This document shows positions 9,523 to 18,409 of a stretch of DNA of 64,000 nt, in pieces. Both the position numbers and the translations under genes were made by a program. Each line of letters opens with the position of its first letter. The stretch's first letter is position 1. Origin of the DNA: an uncultured Colwellia sp. (GTDB lineage: Bacteria; Pseudomonadota; Gammaproteobacteria; Enterobacterales; Alteromonadaceae); assembly GCA_913058395.1 (NCBI GenBank), contig CAJXQI010000012.1:98154-162153 (forward strand). The letters are read 5' to 3'. The notes under the pieces were generated by a model. It had not been told where the DNA came from. It made no database searches and worked only from the letters and a program-made list of their open reading frames with translations.

Positions 9523-12138
9523 ATGGTTAAATCAAAATTATTTATCGGTTTATATTGTTTTATCGGGGCATTAAATGTTGCTCAAGCAAATGACTATTCA
9601 AAAGTTGCTATCGATAAACAATTTTGGCAAACATCACAGGTTGCAAATTTAGCACAAAAATCTAGCTCAAAAATTAATAGTAAAGCGACATCTGGTTTAT
9701 ATTTCGACGTTGATATTGCTTTACTTGAACAACAGCTTTTAAATAATAATACTATATTGCTTGATTTACCTTTGCCTGATGGCAGCTATGCTAAGTTTGA
9801 ATTGACCTCATCGCAGGTTATGCATCCTGAGCTAGCGGCAAAATACCCATCGATTAAAACCTTTTCTGGTCAGCAAGTAGGTAATGCTAATAACACCGGG
9901 CAATTTGATATTACTCCACACGGCTTTCATGGGGTTTTCAGCCAAGGAGATGAGCAAGTTTTAATTGACCCAAGTAGTAGAATCAGCAATCGAAGCTACC
10001 ACAATTACTATCGCAAAGATGCCCAGCCCATTGTAGAAACTGAATTCTCTAAGCGTCTACCTCCACGTAAACGAGCAATGACCACGAGTGATGTTCAAGC
10101 GCAAAAATTAGCTAAAAACAGTGCTAAGGCAACAAGTTTAACAACCTATAAGCTTGCTATTGCAACAACAGGTGAATATGCGGAATTTCACGGTGGTACT
10201 AAAGAAAGTACATTAGCTGCATTGGTTACTTTAGTTAACCGGTTAAATGATGTTTATCAACGCGATTTATCAATGAAATTTGAATTGGTTGCGAAAAACG
10301 ACAGTATTATTTTTACTGACAGTAGCACTGACCCTTTTGCCAATACCGATGAAGATATCGATTTAAACGCCGGTGTTATTGATGGCGCTATCGGCTCAGA
10401 AAATTATGATATTGGCCATTTAGTTGGCACGGGTGGCGGTGGTCTAGCTGGCTTTAGAGTGGTTTGTACTAGTATTAAAGCGGAAGGTGTAACTGGTAGT
10501 GGTAGGCCGACATCAGATTCTTTCTATATAGATTATGTTGCTCATGAAATTGGTCATCAATTTGGCGCTGATCACACATTTAACGGTGGGCAAGGTGCCT
10601 GTGGTGGCAACCGAGAAACAAACAGTGCTTATGAACCAGGTAGTGCTTCCACTATTATGGGCTATGCGGGAATTTGTGATGGTCAAAATATTCAAGGTAA
10701 CTCTGATCCATATTTCCATATTCATTCAATCGATCAAATTCGCTCATTTGCCAACCCTTTAGCAAGTTGTGGAACAAAGTCGAGCATCGCAAACGATGCG
10801 CCAACAGTAGATGCAGGAACTGATCGTACGGTACCTGCTAACACTCCTTTTACGTTAATAGGAACAGCGACTGACCCAGACGGTGATAGTATGAGTTACA
10901 GTTGGGAGCAGTTTGATTTGGGCGCGCAAAGTAACAATGCCACAGAAGATGGCACTGATGATGGTAAACGACCTTTATTTAGAACGTTTAGCCCAACAAA
11001 TAGTGCAGAACGCACACTACCTAAGTTAGCTGACATTCTTGGTAATAAATCAAGCTATGGTGAAGCGTTACCTAGCGTTACTCGTGAAATGAACTTTCGT
11101 TTAGTGGTACGTGATAATCAAAATAATCTTGTTGATGATGCAATGAAAATTAATGTTGTTGCAAACTCGCAAGGTTTTAGTGTTAACGATATTGCCAATT
11201 GGAATGGTTCGACACAAACCGTTTCATGGCATACTGCTGATACTGAAAAAGCGCCAGTGTCTTGTGCGGCTGTCGATATCTTATTATCAACTGATTCGGG
11301 GGCTAACTTTAGCCAAACTTTAGCTGATGATGTAAGTAATGACGGAAGTCATACTATTAACTTACCAAATTTAACAACCAGTACTGCACGAGTTAAAATA
11401 ACCTGTAGTGATAATGTATTCTTTGCTATTAATAATGCCGATTTTGAAATAAGTTCAACTGATGTTGCGCCAACAAAACCGGTATTTACAGGTCAAGACA
11501 GTATCAAGACCAATGAAGATATGAGTATATTATTGAGTGCTGATTTGTTGAATTTTGAAAATAACCCAACCATTGATAGTTTGGCAATTACCGCAGGAGA
11601 AAATTATAGCTTTGACGGCTTAACGGTGACTCCAACGCTAAATTTTAATGGCAAAATAATGGTTAATATGACGGCAACAGCTAGTAGTTTAGTTAGTGAT
11701 AGCTTCCAAGTGAGTATTGATGTAAATGCGGTTAATGACCAGCCAACAGCAGTTGCAGATAGCGCTACGGTAGCCCAAGACTCTAACAATAATGAGATAG
11801 ATGTTTTAGTTAATGACAGCGATATTGATGGTCAAACTATTACCTTAAAAGCTGTTAGTGCTTCAGGTAATGGCACAGTGACTATGGCTAACAATAAAGT
11901 TAATTATTCTCCAGCAAACGGCTTTAGTGGTGTTGAAACCATCAACTATACGATAGAAGACTCAGAAGGTTTGAGTGCTAGTGCAGAACTATTAGTAACC
12001 GTTACCGCAACACCTGTAACTCCTCCAACGGTTGAACCTGAAAGCAAATCGTCTGGCGGTGGTAGTGTGAATTATTTACTAATGATTTTAGCGTTGGCGT
12101 TAAGTCGAATGATAAGAAAAGGATCGAATAATGTTTAA
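9523..12138 (+). CDS. Secreted reprolysin-like zinc metalloprotease with GlyGly-CTERM tail
   Basis: An 871-residue secreted metzincin protease. A signal peptide covers about 1-22 and a propeptide region runs to about 200. The zinc motif HEIGHQFGADH starts at H341, with a metzincin Met-turn further on (STIMGYAG). After the catalytic domain come Ig/cadherin-like modules, including a VLVNDSDIDGQ stretch typical of Big/cadherin repeats near residue 765. The tail, SSGGGSVNYLLMILALALSR followed by basic residues, is a GlyGly-CTERM signal, normally cleaved by rhombosortase for type II-secreted surface proteins. No rhombosortase is in the window. The stop overlaps the start of the next lipoprotein gene by 8 bases. 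Confidence 0.93.
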   Translation: MVKSKLFIGLYCFIGALNVAQANDYSKVAIDKQFWQTSQVANLAQKSSSKINSKATSGLYFDVDIALLEQQLLNNNTILLDLPLPDGSYAKFELTSSQVMHPELAAKYPSIKTFSGQQVGNANNTGQFDITPHGFHGVFSQGDEQVLIDPSSRISNRSYHNYYRKDAQPIVETEFSKRLPPRKRAMTTSDVQAQKLAKNSAKATSLTTYKLAIATTGEYAEFHGGTKESTLAALVTLVNRLNDVYQRDLSMKFELVAKNDSIIFTDSSTDPFANTDEDIDLNAGVIDGAIGSENYDIGHLVGTGGGGLAGFRVVCTSIKAEGVTGSGRPTSDSFYIDYVAHEIGHQFGADHTFNGGQGACGGNRETNSAYEPGSASTIMGYAGICDGQNIQGNSDPYFHIHSIDQIRSFANPLASCGTKSSIANDAPTVDAGTDRTVPANTPFTLIGTATDPDGDSMSYSWEQFDLGAQSNNATEDGTDDGKRPLFRTFSPTNSAERTLPKLADILGNKSSYGEALPSVTREMNFRLVVRDNQNNLVDDAMKINVVANSQGFSVNDIANWNGSTQTVSWHTADTEKAPVSCAAVDILLSTDSGANFSQTLADDVSNDGSHTINLPNLTTSTARVKITCSDNVFFAINNADFEISSTDVAPTKPVFTGQDSIKTNEDMSILLSADLLNFENNPTIDSLAITAGENYSFDGLTVTPTLNFNGKIMVNMTATASSLVSDSFQVSIDVNAVNDQPTAVADSATVAQDSNNNEIDVLVNDSDIDGQTITLKAVSASGNGTVTMANNKVNYSPANGFSGVETINYTIEDSEGLSASAELLVTVTATPVTPPTVEPESKSSGGGSVNYLLMILALALSRMIRKGSNNV

Positions 12139-12514
12139 GAACTATTATTTGTTAGTAGTCGCTTTCTTATCACTACACATGACAGGCTGTAATCAAGCGG
12201 AAACAGAACAGTTAGCTGTGCAAAGCGAAACAAAGCAAGAGGTTAAAAGTGATGTTTCTGCCGCTATTGAACAGGCTATAGTAAATAAGGACTTTCGTTT
12301 ACTACACAGTAAAGGGCGTCGTATTGTAGTGCCGGGCTTGGAGCAACTAGAATTATCATTGGTACAATCACAATGTGGTCTAAAGCCTATGATAAAAAGT
12401 GGTGATGTTATGAAAACGACTGAACAGCGCCAACAGCAAAAAGCAGCATATGCGTTTGCTAAACAATTTAACCAAGCTGTTTATCAGCAATGTCTAGCAA
12501 GTTTGAAGCAATAG
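12131..12514 (+). CDS. Small lipoprotein co-transcribed with the metalloprotease
   Basis: A 127-residue protein with a lipoprotein signal peptide: a hydrophobic stretch ending in the lipobox MTGC, giving a lipid-modified Cys at about residue 20. The mature part is rich in Gln and Lys, has two further Cys residues that could form a disulphide (SQCGLKP and YQQCLAS), and matches no family I recognise. Its start overlaps the protease end by 8 bases, so the two are translationally coupled, which suggests a partner, inhibitor or chaperone role for the protease; this is inference. The two-component pair follows 36 bases later. Confidence 0.75.
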   Translation: MFKNYYLLVVAFLSLHMTGCNQAETEQLAVQSETKQEVKSDVSAAIEQAIVNKDFRLLHSKGRRIVVPGLEQLELSLVQSQCGLKPMIKSGDVMKTTEQRQQQKAAYAFAKQFNQAVYQQCLASLKQ

Positions 12515-12550
12515 CGTGATACTTCATATTAAAGTAGAGGTGAATGTCCA

Positions 12551-13246
12551 TTGGCAATAGATAAAATCCTCTTGGTTGATGACGATGTAGAATTAACATC
12601 GTTAATCAGCCAATTTTTAACTATGAATGGCTTTGACGTTGAAGTGGAGTCAAATGGTGATCATGCGATAAAACGTATTTGGTCAGTAAAGCCAGATTTA
12701 ATTGTTTTAGACCTAATGTTGCCAGGGTTAGATGGTTTATCGATTTGTCGATCAATCAGAGAGGATTTTTTTGGTCCTATTATCATGCTAACGGCACTTG
12801 ATGATGATATTGATGAAGTAACAGGGCTTGAAGTTGGTGCTGATGATTACCTATGTAAGCCAATAAAACCGAGAGTTTTATTGGCTCATATTCGTGCTCA
12901 GCTTCGTCGTCATACTCATATAAGTCAACAACTCGATACTAACATTAAAACTGCACTGTCAGATGAGCTGGTGATTGATGCAACAAAACGCAAAGTCAGC
13001 TATCAACAGCAAGAAATTTTATTAACCTGTGCTGAGTTTGATTTATTGTGGGTTTTAGCAAGCCATGCTGGTCGAATAATCTCACGCGATGAATTACACC
13101 AAGAGATTTTTCGCCTTGCATATGATGGTTTAGATCGCTCAATTGATTTGCGCATTTCAAGATTACGTAAAAAGCTTTCAGATAACTCCAAAGAACCTAA
13201 CATTATTAAAACTATTAGAAATAAAGGTTATCTGCTTGCAAAATAA
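12551..13246 (+). CDS. OmpR-family response regulator, RstA-like
   Basis: A 231-residue DNA-binding response regulator. The receiver domain has the acidic triad DDD at residues 10-12, phosphoacceptor D54 in VLDLMLPG, and the conserved Lys in CKPIKP. A winged-helix trans_reg_C domain fills about 130-231 (ends TIRNKGYLL). Wording around the receiver (ICRSIRE, GPIIMLTALD, EVGADDYL) is close to RstA of enterics. The start is a TTG with GAGGTG upstream; the nearest ATG is out of frame. The kinase gene overlaps its end. Target genes are unknown, but the upstream protease operon in the same direction is a candidate. Confidence 0.9.
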   Translation: MAIDKILLVDDDVELTSLISQFLTMNGFDVEVESNGDHAIKRIWSVKPDLIVLDLMLPGLDGLSICRSIREDFFGPIIMLTALDDDIDEVTGLEVGADDYLCKPIKPRVLLAHIRAQLRRHTHISQQLDTNIKTALSDELVIDATKRKVSYQQQEILLTCAEFDLLWVLASHAGRIISRDELHQEIFRLAYDGLDRSIDLRISRLRKKLSDNSKEPNIIKTIRNKGYLLAK

Positions 13247-14525
13247 AACCAAGAAAAAGTTTTCACTACTTTTTTTGCTATTCTTGCTTAATGTTGTTTC
13301 TGCAAGTTTATTACATAACCCGATTTACAACCTAGTAGAAGATTTCATTTATCAAGAATACGATAGCTATTTATTAACAGCTAAAGAAAAAATGCATGAA
13401 ACATTCAAAGGTGCTAAAGCAGAAAACTGGCAAGTTAAAGCTGTAGAGCTTGGTAATATTTATGATACTCAGTGCCTGATAGTTGCCAATAACAGTGATA
13501 ACTTTTCAAAAGATGTTCTGCATTTAATCAACTCAGCTCAATCGACCTCAGGAGTTGTCGATCTTGATGGCGCTACTGTCTATTACCCGTTAAATGATGA
13601 TTTTGTAGCTGAACTTGGCCCAATTCCTTTCAATTATTTGCTTTCATTTATTTATGACTGGTTTACATGGGCTGTTGCAATTCTCTTAAACTTAATCTTC
13701 GCTTATGGGTATTTAACTTATAGCGAAAGAAAACAACAAGAATTAACCAAAGAAATTCTTTCATTACCTATTCCTATTAAAACTAATGAACAGCCTCTAG
13801 CGATACTTGCACAGTTAAGGGCATCGTTAGCGACTGTTCAACAAGACAATGAAAACCGATTAATATTGCAAAGAGATTTGCTACACGGCGTAGCGCATGA
13901 ATTTAGGAGCCCAATGGCAAGAATTCAGTTTGCGCTAGATATGCTTGAAGATACACCCGCTGCTGAGCATGAACGGCTCACTAAAAGTATGCATAACTCG
14001 CTAGCTGATTTAGATGAATTAGTGAAAGAGCTATTGTATTACGCTCGCCTAAAAGACAGTCACGCAGCATTCAAAAATGAGCCGATAATTCTGCAAAATA
14101 TTTGTAAAGAAAGCATTGAGCAAGTCAGTGCTTTCTATCCTAGGGTAGAGTTCGCATTAATCATGCCTGAGCTAGTAACACTAGTGGGAGATGAAAAGCA
14201 CATCAAACGGATGCTAGTTAATTTATTACGAAATGCTGGCCGTTTTGCAAAGCATCATTGCTGTTTAACCGTTGTGAAAAGTGTAACAGGAATGACAATT
14301 TTAGTTGATGATGACGGCATTGGTATTCCACCGGGTAAAGCGGAAAGAATTTTTGAACCCTTTACCCGCTTAGATCCTAGCCGTTCGAGAGATTCCGGAG
14401 GCTGCGGCCTAGGGCTGGCGATAGTGGCGTCCATTGTTGGAAAGCATCAAGGGGCAATAAGAGTTATTGATAGTAAATTGGGTGGTGCCTGTTTTGAGGC
14501 TGTTTTCAAACAAACTAATCACTAA
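13236..14525 (+). CDS. Sensor histidine kinase, RstB/CpxA-like
   Basis: A 429-residue inner-membrane kinase if translation begins at TTG 13236, which overlaps the regulator by 11 bases and has AAAGG upstream; an in-frame ATG at 13143 would give an odd non-hydrophobic leader and is less likely. Layout: a first membrane helix near the N-terminus, a periplasmic part, a second helix near 150-170, a HAMP-like linker, then a HisKA domain with H221 in VAHEFRSPMARIQ. The ATPase domain carries the N-box (NLLRNAGRFA), DDDGIGIP and GCGLGLAI. It should phosphorylate the preceding regulator. The signal is unknown. Confidence 0.9.
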   Translation: MQNKTKKKFSLLFLLFLLNVVSASLLHNPIYNLVEDFIYQEYDSYLLTAKEKMHETFKGAKAENWQVKAVELGNIYDTQCLIVANNSDNFSKDVLHLINSAQSTSGVVDLDGATVYYPLNDDFVAELGPIPFNYLLSFIYDWFTWAVAILLNLIFAYGYLTYSERKQQELTKEILSLPIPIKTNEQPLAILAQLRASLATVQQDNENRLILQRDLLHGVAHEFRSPMARIQFALDMLEDTPAAEHERLTKSMHNSLADLDELVKELLYYARLKDSHAAFKNEPIILQNICKESIEQVSAFYPRVEFALIMPELVTLVGDEKHIKRMLVNLLRNAGRFAKHHCCLTVVKSVTGMTILVDDDGIGIPPGKAERIFEPFTRLDPSRSRDSGGCGLGLAIVASIVGKHQGAIRVIDSKLGGACFEAVFKQTNH

Positions 14526-14694
14526 TTTTAGTTAAAATATACATTACTAATGTAGATGTCCAGTCGAGGTATAGCTGAATTTAGCACTATTGAATTGGGC
14601 AAGTACTGGCAATACCACAGTAAATACCGATGCCTCTTTAATTACCACCATAGTATTTAAACCACTGTCGCTATTAATTGAATGGAGAATCAAA

Positions 14695-14734
14695 AATACC
14701 GAGTATATTTATCGTATTTAACTCGGTATTTTTT
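14695..14734. terminator. Bidirectional terminator between kinase and sugar porter
   Basis: A perfect 10-bp stem (AATACCGAGT at 14695-14704 with ACTCGGTATT at 14721-14730) lies between convergent genes. T-rich sequence follows on the plus strand (ATTTTTTAT) and A/T-rich sequence lies on the other side. Confidence 0.8.
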
Positions 14735-14764
14735 ATCGTACAGGATGTAGCAAATTTTGATTTC

Positions 14765-16198
14765 TTACATTTCTTCTAAGCGCATGCCACGGGTTTCTTT
14801 AATATATTTAACAACAAAGAAAATGCTGATTAATGCTGACATTGCATACAAGCCATAAGCCCCTGAAAGACCAATATTACTGAGTAATATTGGGAAGGTC
14901 ATAGTAATAGCAAAGTTTGCTATCCATTGGGCACTTGCCGCTACGGCTAACGCAGCACCACGAATACGGTTATTAAACATTTCGCCTAATAACACCCAAA
15001 CAACAGGCCCCCAACTTAAACCAAAAAATACCACAAATAAGTTAGCCATTATTAACGCTGCAGTGCCCATGTTGTCAGATAACGCGAGTTTTCCTACTTC
15101 ATTAAAACCAGCGGTGCCAAATATATAGGTTAACGCACCTAAACTGATAAACATGCCTACACTGCCGACTAGCAGTAGCGGTTTTCGGCCAACTTTGTCA
15201 ATTAAAGCAATCGCAATAAAAGTAGAAACAATATTGGTTATACCGGCAAGAACATTAATAAATAACGATTGTGATTCGTCAAAGCCAGCTGCTTGCCAAA
15301 GTTCTGAGCCGTAATAAAAAACGACATTAATACCGACAAATTGTTGGAATACGGAAAGTGCAATGCCCACCCAAATAATAGGGTGAATTTTCTTTTTGCC
15401 ATCAATAAATAGATCAGAAATACTTGGCTTTTTATCGCCATGCAATGACTCTTTAACAGCTTCAACTTGCATACTTTCGGTGCCGTCTGCGATGCGCTTA
15501 AATACGCTTTTTGCTTGTTCAACTTTGCCTTGAGCAACCAAGTATCGAGGTGATTCAGGAATAAAGACAACGCCAATAATAAATAACGTAGCGGGGATCA
15601 GCTCAACCCAAAACATCCAACGCCAAGCAGGTATTTCCAAATATAAATTAGCTTCAGCACTTCCTGCTTGTGTCGCAATAATGTAATTACTTAAGAAGGC
15701 CGCAAATAACCCGAGTACAATGGCTAATTGCTGTAAAGTTGCCAACCTGCCGCGCAGCGCCGCAGGCGCTACTTCGGCAATGTAAGCTGGCGCTAATACC
15801 GACGCAGCGCCTATTCCTAAACCACCTAATAGGCGGTAAAAGATAAACTCTGCAGAAGAATCGGAGATACCTGAGCCATACGCGCTAATAGCAAATATAA
15901 TTGCTGTGATGATCATAATTGGCTTTCTGCCATATTGATCCGATATTGGACCAGCTAAGAGTGCGCCGACAGCACAACCCAATAAGACTGAAGCAACATT
16001 AAAGCCGGTAGAGACATCATTAGAATTAAAAGCATTACCTAATGCGGTTACCGTGCCGTTAATAACACCAGAGTCAAAGCCAAAGAGAAAGCCACCAATT
16101 GCCGCTACAGAGGAAATAAATAACACATAGAAAACAGAGCTTTGCGCTGTTTCCTTTTTTTGTAATTCATCGATTGAATCATTATGTGTGGGCGTCAT
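14765..16198 (-). CDS. Sugar porter family MFS transporter
   Basis: A 477-residue inner-membrane transporter of the major facilitator superfamily, sugar porter family (XylE/GalP/GLUT type), probably a proton- or sodium-coupled sugar symporter. Twelve hydrophobic helices can be traced. Family motifs are present: GGFLFGFDSGVING in helix 1, DQYGRKP after helix 2, PESPRYL before the central loop, DKVGRKPLLL after helix 8 and KETRG near the C-terminus. A hydrophilic loop of about 65 residues follows PESPRYL, as is usual. No sugar catabolic genes are adjacent, so the substrate is open. The next gene upstream on this strand is a two-component kinase that ends in its own terminator. Confidence 0.9.
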   Translation of the reverse strand: MTPTHNDSIDELQKKETAQSSVFYVLFISSVAAIGGFLFGFDSGVINGTVTALGNAFNSNDVSTGFNVASVLLGCAVGALLAGPISDQYGRKPIMIITAIIFAISAYGSGISDSSAEFIFYRLLGGLGIGAASVLAPAYIAEVAPAALRGRLATLQQLAIVLGLFAAFLSNYIIATQAGSAEANLYLEIPAWRWMFWVELIPATLFIIGVVFIPESPRYLVAQGKVEQAKSVFKRIADGTESMQVEAVKESLHGDKKPSISDLFIDGKKKIHPIIWVGIALSVFQQFVGINVVFYYGSELWQAAGFDESQSLFINVLAGITNIVSTFIAIALIDKVGRKPLLLVGSVGMFISLGALTYIFGTAGFNEVGKLALSDNMGTAALIMANLFVVFFGLSWGPVVWVLLGEMFNNRIRGAALAVAASAQWIANFAITMTFPILLSNIGLSGAYGLYAMSALISIFFVVKYIKETRGMRLEEM

Positions 16199-16253
16199 TA
16201 ATGGGTATCCTTATTATTATTTATATTTTGATTCTTAGTATCTGATGTAACGG

Positions 16254-16283
16254 ACAAAAAAACCACTACTGATAGTAATGGTT
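16254..16283 (-). terminator. Intrinsic terminator after the second kinase gene
   Basis: Read on the minus strand, a 9-bp stem with one mismatch (16283-16275 with 16269-16261) is followed by seven T residues. It lies 30 bases past the kinase stop codon. Confidence 0.8.
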
Positions 16284-16312
16284 GAAGAGAATTGGCAGTT
16301 ATTAGGTAGGTA

Positions 16313-17563
16313 TTAATTTGTGAATTTGATAGTAGCGGTTAGCCTTTGTTCAAATTCATTTAGTGTAAATAGCCAGTTTTGCTGTTCACATATCCGCTGA
16401 ATAATTATCTTTCCCAAGCCATAGCCTTGAATATGCTTAGGCTGGCTACCCGTGTTATTACAAATGCTGATGCTATTTTCTGATAGTTTAATGTCTATGT
16501 TTTTACCGTCAGAATATTTAATGGCATTGATCAATAGGTTTTCTACAGCAATATTAAAATGAGTGCTTGGCACCGATATGTTTGAACTGATGCTGCCTTG
16601 GCATATAAAGTTTTTATTGTGCTTGTTGGCACGTGGTGAATAAGCTTTTATTAAGTCGTTGAAAAGCTGTTGAATTGAGGCTGATTCTATATTGGTTTCT
16701 TTACGTTCACGCGCCAAACTTAATAATACATTGATCATATCCTCCATTTCTTGTGTCGCCCGTTTAATGCGCTGTATTTGTTTTGTCGTGTTTGGTTGCT
16801 GTTGTAGCTCGAGTAATTCAGTAGCGCCTTTGATGATAGTGACAGGTGTTCTCAATTCATGGCTAGCAAAACCAGTAAATTCACGCTCACGCTCAATAAA
16901 GCTTGATAAACGAGCGCTGTATTCGTTGAGGGTGCGATAAAGTAAACCCATTTCTTGATCATTTTCTGCAAATCCAGGGTTTATAAAGGTATTTACTGTC
17001 GTGCCATCAGTATTTTTAATTTGGCTGATCAGCTCAAACATTGGCTTTAGTGCTTTGTTAACAGTGCTTTGGAAAATAACTAAAAGCACAAGTAATAACA
17101 GCATAAATAACCCTAATGTTATTTCGAGAATAACAATCTCAGACTCTTCACTAATTTCCAAATCGTAAACATCGTAAAAGAAATATATTGGGGAATTATC
17201 AGTTTGCACCACGGCGATGTGAAATTCTTCGTGAACGGAAAATTCAATATCATGAATACCAGGGGCTAACTCGGCTAACTTACTGCGAAACTGTGAAGGT
17301 ACCTGTGCTAGGCTGCGATATATCATCAGGTTAATACTGGAATATTTTTCCTGTTGTGCTGGGGAGAGGCCTTCATATTGATTAACAATTGACTGCAATT
17401 GATTTTCAAAAATATTATCTTCTATTGATTTACTAATAACCACTAAGGCGATTGAGCCGAGTAGTGCAATAACAATAAAGCCTGTTATTAAGGTAAATTT
17501 AAGACGTTGGCTCAAACTGAGTTTATTAAGCTTTTTTTTAATTATATTGGCGCTATCATTCAT
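16313..17563 (-). CDS. Sensor histidine kinase
   Basis: A 416-residue membrane kinase. There are helices at about 22-45 and 145-170 around a short periplasmic region, a HAMP-like linker, then HisKA with H235 in FASHELRTPVTII. The ATPase domain is somewhat reduced: the N-box reads ENLLINAIKYSD, and the G-boxes are weak, with SICNNTGSQ and GYGLGKIIIQRI in place of the usual DxGxG and GxGLGL. The start overlaps the regulator gene by 8 bases. It is the cognate kinase of that regulator, possibly with low ATP turnover. Confidence 0.87.
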   Translation of the reverse strand: MNDSANIIKKKLNKLSLSQRLKFTLITGFIVIALLGSIALVVISKSIEDNIFENQLQSIVNQYEGLSPAQQEKYSSINLMIYRSLAQVPSQFRSKLAELAPGIHDIEFSVHEEFHIAVVQTDNSPIYFFYDVYDLEISEESEIVILEITLGLFMLLLLVLLVIFQSTVNKALKPMFELISQIKNTDGTTVNTFINPGFAENDQEMGLLYRTLNEYSARLSSFIEREREFTGFASHELRTPVTIIKGATELLELQQQPNTTKQIQRIKRATQEMEDMINVLLSLARERKETNIESASIQQLFNDLIKAYSPRANKHNKNFICQGSISSNISVPSTHFNIAVENLLINAIKYSDGKNIDIKLSENSISICNNTGSQPKHIQGYGLGKIIIQRICEQQNWLFTLNEFEQRLTATIKFTN

Positions 17564-18239
17564 GATCTATGCTCTCTAATTTATAACCTTGACCATGTTT
17601 TGAAGTTATTTTTAGCTGTGGTAAATATGTTGATAATATTTTTCTAACTTTATAAATGTGGCTGCGAAGTACATCATTTTCAGGTTTTAAATCGCCCCAA
17701 AGCTGAAATTCTATTTCTTTTTTATCAACTATCTCAGGTTGTTGCTTAACAAGTAGTTGTAATATTTTAAAGCTTGCTAAAGTTAGTGGTATTTCTTGCT
17801 TACCCACCCAGCCGGTTTTATTGTTTTGGTTTAGTGTTAATTGTTCAAAAGTTAACTCGTTAACATAATCGTGATTTATTCTACGTATCTGTGCTTGTAA
17901 GCGAGCATATAGCTCTGCCATTGCAAACGGTTTAACAATATAGTCATCAGCGCCGGCGTCAAAACCAGCGAGTTTATCGGTTAGCGTATCGTTGGCTGTT
18001 AACATTAGAATAGGTGTTGACGGTTTGTCACTTTGGCGAATTGCGGTCGTCGCTGCTAAGCCATCCATTTTAGGCATGTTAATGTCCATAATAATGGCGT
18101 CGTAAGCGTTCTCAGCAGCGAGTGAAACTGCCATTTGCCCGTCATAGGCATAATCAGATTGATGGCCTTTAGTTTCTAAGAAGTCACCAATATTTTCTGC
18201 AAGGTCGAGATGATCTTCAGTGATTAATATTCGTAACAC
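17556..18239 (-). CDS. OmpR-family response regulator
   Basis: A 227-residue response regulator. The receiver has E8-D9, phosphoacceptor D52 in IIMDINMPKMDG, Thr after strand 4 (LMLTAND) and Lys in VKPFAMAEL. A winged-helix DNA-binding domain fills about 130-225 and ends with HGQGYKL. It is the first gene of the regulator-kinase pair. Upstream on the same strand lie an esterase lipoprotein and a MipA-family protein, separated by a terminator at 18345-18377. MipA/OmpV genes are often next to two-component genes, so they are plausible targets; this is inference. Confidence 0.9.
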   Translation of the reverse strand: MLRILITEDHLDLAENIGDFLETKGHQSDYAYDGQMAVSLAAENAYDAIIMDINMPKMDGLAATTAIRQSDKPSTPILMLTANDTLTDKLAGFDAGADDYIVKPFAMAELYARLQAQIRRINHDYVNELTFEQLTLNQNNKTGWVGKQEIPLTLASFKILQLLVKQQPEIVDKKEIEFQLWGDLKPENDVLRSHIYKVRKILSTYLPQLKITSKHGQGYKLESIDHE

Positions 18240-18344
18240 AGGTGTTGCCCTTAAAAATTCAGTTAGCTTGAGCTTATCAATTTTTTTAAACTATAACCTT
18301 GTTTGTGCTCAATTTTGTTTCTTGTTGCATCGATAATAAAAGTA

Positions 18345-18377
18345 GTCAAGAAAGCGAAAAATAGCAGCTTTCTTGAC
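18345..18377 (-). terminator. Hairpin terminator after the esterase gene
   Basis: An 11-bp perfect stem (GTCAAGAAAGC at 18345-18355, GCTTTCTTGAC at 18367-18377) lies 33 bases after the esterase stop. A moderately T-rich tract follows on the minus strand. Confidence 0.65.
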
Positions 18378-18409
18378 GTATTATTAGCATGAGAAATTAC
18401 ACGTTATCG

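Noticed and set aside
13143..13235. Upstream start for the RstB-like kinase
   Set aside because: It would overlap the regulator by 104 bases and give a non-hydrophobic leader. TTG 13236 has a ribosome site and leads into the first membrane helix.
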